Source: Actinomycetes bacterium (GTDB lineage Bacteria > Actinomycetota > Acidimicrobiia > Acidimicrobiales > Palsa-688). Taken from it: a stretch of DNA of 9,522 bases. Shown here piece after piece: positions 6,923-9,522 of this stretch. The stretch spans positions 1 through 9,522 of the forward strand of contig JAKAXG010000117.1 in the NCBI GenBank assembly GCA_021827225.1, written 5' to 3'. The notes beneath the pieces were generated by a model. That model was not told the origin of the DNA, searched no databases, and saw only the letters and a program-made list of their open reading frames with translations. Within the stretch, counting starts at the first letter, position 1, and each line of letters starts with the position of its first letter. The position numbers and the translations under genes are program-made.

Positions 6923-6937
6923 GCCGGCGGGTCGCTC

Positions 6938-7945
6938 TCACCAGCCCCGCATGTCCACCGGCCACTCCTCCAGGACCGAGCTGCGGTCGGCGTCGACCAC
7001 GAACATGCGCGAGTGGTAGGCCACCGTCGGGTCGACGTGGGCCGGGACGACCTCGATGCGCTCGCCCACCGCCGGCAGCGCCCTGCCCTCCGCCGGGGAG
7101 AAGGTCACGTGCTCGTCTGAGCAGAACCACACCGTGGCCCCGCCGGCGATGGACGGGTTGCCGTGGTCCATGCCCAGCGCCTTGAGCCCGCAGTCGGCCA
7201 CCGCCCAGCCGTCGGGGTTCACCGAGACGACGGTGGCCAGGACGGTCAGCGCCTGCCCGAACGGCAGGCCCAGGCGCCCGTAGGCGGTGTCCATGAGGGC
7301 GTAGGAGCCGGCCTGGATCTCGGTGGCCACCCGGTTGAGGTCAAAGCTGCCGGTCCCCCCGGCCGACACCACCTCCCCGCCCACGTCGGCGGCGGCCCGG
7401 GCCAGGTGCTGCATGGACTGCTCGACCTGGCGCCGGCGCTCGTCGCGGTCCTCCAGGCCCACGGCGTGACCCTCGTAGCCCATCACCCCCCGCACCGCCA
7501 GACCCCGCCGGCGGGCCTCGTCGGCGAGGGACCCGGCCTTCTCGGGCGGGCACCCGCAGCGGGGGAGGCCCACGTTGACGTCGATCAGCACCTCCGGGAC
7601 GCCGGCGGCCGCCGCGGCCGCCACCGTCTCGGGGGAGTCCACCGCCAGGGTGACTCGGGCCCCGGCGTCGATCAGGGGGCGCAGGCGTGACGCGTCGAGG
7701 ACCTCGTTGGCCAGGAGCAGGTCGTCGCCGAGACCGGCGGCGGCCATGACCTCCATCTCCCGCAGGGTGGCGCAGGTGAACGACGCGTGGCCGGCTTCGC
7801 GCTGGCGCCGGGCCAGAGCCGAGCACTTGTGGGCCTTCACGTGGGGCCGGAGACGGGCGCCGGGCAGGGCGGCGGCCATGGCGGCCAGGTTGGCGGACAG
7901 GGCGGCCTCGTCCACCAGCAGCGCGGGCGTCTGTAGCGGCAGCAC
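6938..7945 (-). CDS. PLP-dependent D-threonine aldolase / D-serine dehydratase-like enzyme
   Basis: The 335-residue protein has an alanine-racemase-like N-terminal barrel followed by the D-serine-dehydratase-like C-terminal domain. The PLP lysine is K37 in RPHVKAHK (33-40). GGTGSFDLN (196-204) and EIQAGSYALMD (209-219) are typical phosphate-binding and barrel-closing segments. Near the end PAHVDPTV has H303-x-D305 where the metal is bound. As I recall, D-threonine aldolases use His and Asp here while D-serine dehydratases use His and Cys, so an aldolase (D-threonine to glycine and acetaldehyde) or a related D-3-hydroxy amino acid lyase is favoured. The family is about 350-380 residues long, so this one is a little short. 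GTG 7945 is chosen because TAGCGT places the predicted transcription start on it. The gene follows the TIGR01777 gene by 9 bp on the same strand. Confidence 0.85.
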   Translation of the reverse strand: MLPLQTPALLVDEAALSANLAAMAAALPGARLRPHVKAHKCSALARRQREAGHASFTCATLREMEVMAAAGLGDDLLLANEVLDASRLRPLIDAGARVTLAVDSPETVAAAAAAGVPEVLIDVNVGLPRCGCPPEKAGSLADEARRRGLAVRGVMGYEGHAVGLEDRDERRRQVEQSMQHLARAAADVGGEVVSAGGTGSFDLNRVATEIQAGSYALMDTAYGRLGLPFGQALTVLATVVSVNPDGWAVADCGLKALGMDHGNPSIAGGATVWFCSDEHVTFSPAEGRALPAVGERIEVVPAHVDPTVAYHSRMFVVDADRSSVLEEWPVDMRGW

Positions 7946-7951
7946 CCGCCT

Positions 7952-7957
7952 ACGCTA
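7952..7957 (-). promoter_or_regulatory. -10 element TAGCGT, leaderless aldolase promoter
   Basis: TAGCGT on the minus strand fits TANNNT. With its last T (7952) at -7, +1 is 7945, the G of the GTG start. The first three bases are also the TAG stop codon of the upstream TIGR01777 gene (7957-7955). Nothing like a Shine-Dalgarno sequence separates the two genes, which favours an internal leaderless start over translation from a shared message. Confidence 0.5.
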
Positions 7958-9292
7958 ACTGGCTCCGGTCCGGCCCAGCACGTGGCGCAGGGCCGGCTCG
8001 AGCAGCGGATGGCGGAACGGGTGTCCCCACTTGAGGAGCCGGCCCGGCACCACCTTCTGGCTGGCCGCCGCCACCTCCCTCGCCCCCTCCCGGCCGAGGA
8101 GCAGCTCGGGGCCGAAGCCGGGCACCGGGACCAGCGCCGGCCGGCGCAGCACCCGGGCCAGGATCCGGGTGAAGTCCTCGTTGCGCACCGGCTCCGGCGC
8201 CACCGCGTTCACCGGCCCGCTCACCTCCGGATCGGTCAGGGCCCGCAGGTACACGTCGAGCATGTCGTCGATGCCGATCCAGGCCATCCACTGCCGGCCG
8301 TCGCCGAGCCGGCCGCCCAGGCCGGTCTCGAACAGCGGGCGGAGCAGGCGCAGCGAGCCGCCCCGGGGGGACTGGACGATGCCGGTCCGGATGAGCGCCA
8401 CCCGCACCCCGGCCGAGCTGGCCGGCCCGGTGTCGGCCTCCCAGTCGGCCACCAGGTCGGCCAGGAAGCCGTCGCCGCGCTCGCTCTCCTCGGTCAGCTC
8501 CTCGTCACCGCGGTCGGCGCCGTAGTAGCCGATGGCCGAGGCGGCGACCATCACCGGCAGGCCGGTGCGGGCGGCCAGCTCGGCCAGCCGCCGGGTGGGC
8601 CCCACCCGGCTGGACCGCACGGCCGCCTTGTGGGCGTCACTGAACCGGCCGGCGATGGACGCGCCCGCCAGGTGCACCAGGGCGTCGACCCCTTCGAGCA
8701 GGTCGGCCGCCGGGTCGTCGGGCCGCCACAGGCGGTCGCTGCCCGACGGGTCGGACCGCACCAGCCTCACCACCCGGTGGCCGCCGGTGGTCAGGAAGGC
8801 GCAGAGGGCGGCCCCGATGAGACCCGACGAGCCGGTGACGGCGACGGTGAGCGGCCGCTGGCCGGGTGCCGCCCACCGGGCGTGGGCCGCCAGGTCGCCG
8901 GTCAGCTGGCGGGTCCGGTAGGCGAACATCTCCCGCAGGAACCGGTCCGGGACCCGGGTCTCCACCCGGTCGGTGATCCGGGTCCGCCCGCCCGGCTCCT
9001 CGGCGAAGTCGTGGGTGTGCCGCCACGACACCGCCGGGCCCAGCACCGGGGTGGTGAGCACGTCGGTGAAGCGCCGGCCGGCCTCGTAGCCCTCCGGCCG
9101 GTGGGCCGCCACCCACTCCAGCCCGCCCGGCATGGCCAGGACCGCCCGGCCGGACTCGAGCGAGTCGGATTCGCTCTTGACCCGCACCGGCTGCCAGGGG
9201 GGCATGAGCCGCCGGATGGCCCCCGGCCGGCCGTGCCAGGCGAAGACGTCACCGATCGGGTGGTCGAAGACGGCGGAGTGCTCGAAGGTCAT
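7955..9292 (-). CDS. SRPBCC domain fused to TIGR01777 family NAD(P)-binding epimerase
   Basis: The 445-residue protein has two parts. Residues 1 to about 142 form a START/SRPBCC ligand-binding domain (EHSAVFDHPIGDVFAWH near the start, TRITDRVETRVP at 104-116). Residues from about 147 are an SDR of the TIGR01777/SDR39U1 type: nucleotide loop TGSSGLIG (153-160), VDALVHLAGASIAGRF (202-217), SRVGPTRRLAEL (228-239), SAIGYYGADRGDEELTEES (252-270), RTGIVQSPRGGSL (302-314) and WMAWIGIDDM (335-344). It ends in the DUF1731 tail (about 395-441). The two-domain arrangement is a known actinobacterial/proteobacterial form. The substrate is unknown, so the epimerase name rests on family membership only. The ATG at 9292 opens directly into the SRPBCC first strand and is one nt behind a leaderless -10 prediction. 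It is divergent from the YceI gene. Confidence 0.92.
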   Translation of the reverse strand: MTFEHSAVFDHPIGDVFAWHGRPGAIRRLMPPWQPVRVKSESDSLESGRAVLAMPGGLEWVAAHRPEGYEAGRRFTDVLTTPVLGPAVSWRHTHDFAEEPGGRTRITDRVETRVPDRFLREMFAYRTRQLTGDLAAHARWAAPGQRPLTVAVTGSSGLIGAALCAFLTTGGHRVVRLVRSDPSGSDRLWRPDDPAADLLEGVDALVHLAGASIAGRFSDAHKAAVRSSRVGPTRRLAELAARTGLPVMVAASAIGYYGADRGDEELTEESERGDGFLADLVADWEADTGPASSAGVRVALIRTGIVQSPRGGSLRLLRPLFETGLGGRLGDGRQWMAWIGIDDMLDVYLRALTDPEVSGPVNAVAPEPVRNEDFTRILARVLRRPALVPVPGFGPELLLGREGAREVAAASQKVVPGRLLKWGHPFRHPLLEPALRHVLGRTGAS

Positions 9293-9299
9293 GAGGCCA

Positions 9300-9305
9300 A
9301 AGCTA
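9300..9305 (-). promoter_or_regulatory. -10 element TAGCTT for the TIGR01777 gene
   Basis: TAGCTT on the minus strand fits TANNNT. Its last T at 9300 as -7 gives +1 at 9293, one base before the ATG at 9292. No ribosome binding site is present. The -35 is not recognisable (TTCCCC at 9329-9324 is the nearest candidate). Confidence 0.5.
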
Positions 9306-9330
9306 TGAGCGCCTCCGCGCTATGGGGAAT

Positions 9331-9366
9331 GGTTGTGGCGGCAACTATGTTGTTGTCGGTACAACC
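9331..9366. promoter_or_regulatory. Operator-like GTTGT/ACAAC inverted repeats before the YceI gene
   Basis: GGTTGT (9331-9336) is mirrored by ACAACC (9361-9366). Inside, GTTGT (9352-9356) and ACAAC (9361-9365) form a tighter 5+4+5 repeat, and CAAC (9342-9345) and GTTG (9352-9355) flank TATGTT (9346-9351), a possible -10 with +1 near 9358. The layout, short AT-rich symmetric arms around a promoter, looks like a MarR- or TetR-type operator, but no regulator gene is in the window. Confidence 0.4.
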
Positions 9367-9374
9367 ACTTCTCC

Positions 9375-9380
9375 AGGAGG
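9375..9380 (+). promoter_or_regulatory. Strong ribosome binding site AGGAGG for the YceI gene
   Basis: AGGAGG lies four bases before the ATG at 9385. It is the only textbook Shine-Dalgarno sequence at proper spacing among the starts in this window, and it fixes the YceI start. Confidence 0.85.
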
Positions 9381-9384
9381 AACC

Positions 9385-9522
9385 ATGTCGGAGACCACCA
9401 CCACCACCAACGCCTTGACCGGTACCTACTCCATCGATCCCACCCACAGCCGCATCGGCTTCGTCGCCCGCCACGCCATGGTGACCAAGGTGCGGGGGTC
9501 GTTCAACGAGTTCGAGGGCTCG
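9385..9522 (+). CDS. YceI family protein (3' partial)
   Basis: Only the first 46 residues are present and the frame is open at the window edge. After a Thr-rich leader (SETTTTTNALTG) comes the YceI opening pattern YSIDPTHSRIGFVARHAM (15-32), then VTKVRGSFNEFEG, matching the family's DxxHSxIxFxxRHxxxxxVxGxFxxF. YceI proteins are lipocalin-like beta-barrels that bind polyisoprenoids; Gram-negative ones are periplasmic. This one has no signal peptide, as is common in Actinobacteria, so a cytoplasmic location is inferred. A strong ribosome site and operator-like repeats upstream suggest high, controlled expression. Confidence 0.88.
   Translation, partial: MSETTTTTNALTGTYSIDPTHSRIGFVARHAMVTKVRGSFNEFEGS

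Noticed and set aside
7982..9418. A 478-codon plus-strand frame antisense to the TIGR01777 gene
   Set aside because: It has no recognisable domain and runs through the YceI ribosome site and start in another frame; the minus-strand SDR protein is clear.

Overview
The window is very GC-rich DNA with GTG starts, very short gaps and several genes whose start codon sits directly behind a TANNNT hexamer. This points to an actinobacterium. A large UPF0182 (COG1615) membrane protein supports that, and the overall flavour would suit Acidimicrobiia, though the class is a guess. Seven protein genes fill almost everything. No gap exceeds about 92 bp, and I see no rRNA, tRNA, CRISPR array, transposase or plasmid function.

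Layout. (1) 2-1063 (+): 3' part of an acidic, repeat-rich protein ending in a Cys/His motif like that of phage minor head proteins; its 5' end is outside the window. (2) 1141-4227 (+): UPF0182 integral membrane protein. (3) 4245-4925 (-): AlkB-type 2-oxoglutarate/Fe(II) dioxygenase for alkylated nucleic acid repair. (4) 4969-6177 (-): FAD-dependent L-2-hydroxyglutarate oxidase (LhgO type), upstream of alkB on the same strand. (5) 6215-6922 (+): aminoglycoside-nucleotidyltransferase-like protein, divergent from lhgO across 37 bp. (6) 6938-7945 (-): PLP-dependent D-threonine aldolase / D-serine dehydratase-like enzyme. (7) 7955-9292 (-): SRPBCC domain fused to a TIGR01777 SDR epimerase. (8) 9385-9522 (+): 5' end of a YceI-family gene running off the window.

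Regulation is the most informative part. A perfect inverted repeat matching the Gram-positive/actinobacterial LexA (SOS) box lies in the 43-bp gap before alkB. It overlaps where the -35 of a leaderless promoter would be, so this AlkB is probably DNA-damage inducible. Several starts (UPF0182, alkB, the aldolase, the TIGR01777 gene and, more weakly, lhgO and the nucleotidyltransferase) carry a -10-like hexamer whose last T is 7-11 nt upstream of the start codon. This suggests that leaderless transcription is the rule here. The YceI gene is the exception, with a strong AGGAGG site and an operator-like set of GTTGT/ACAAC repeats.

The genes do not form one pathway. The only plausible functional link is LhgO with AlkB: LhgO removes L-2-hydroxyglutarate, a known competitor of 2-oxoglutarate dioxygenases, and regenerates the 2-oxoglutarate that AlkB uses. 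Most of the window looks like ordinary chromosomal housekeeping/accessory metabolism. I found no clear new multi-gene system.
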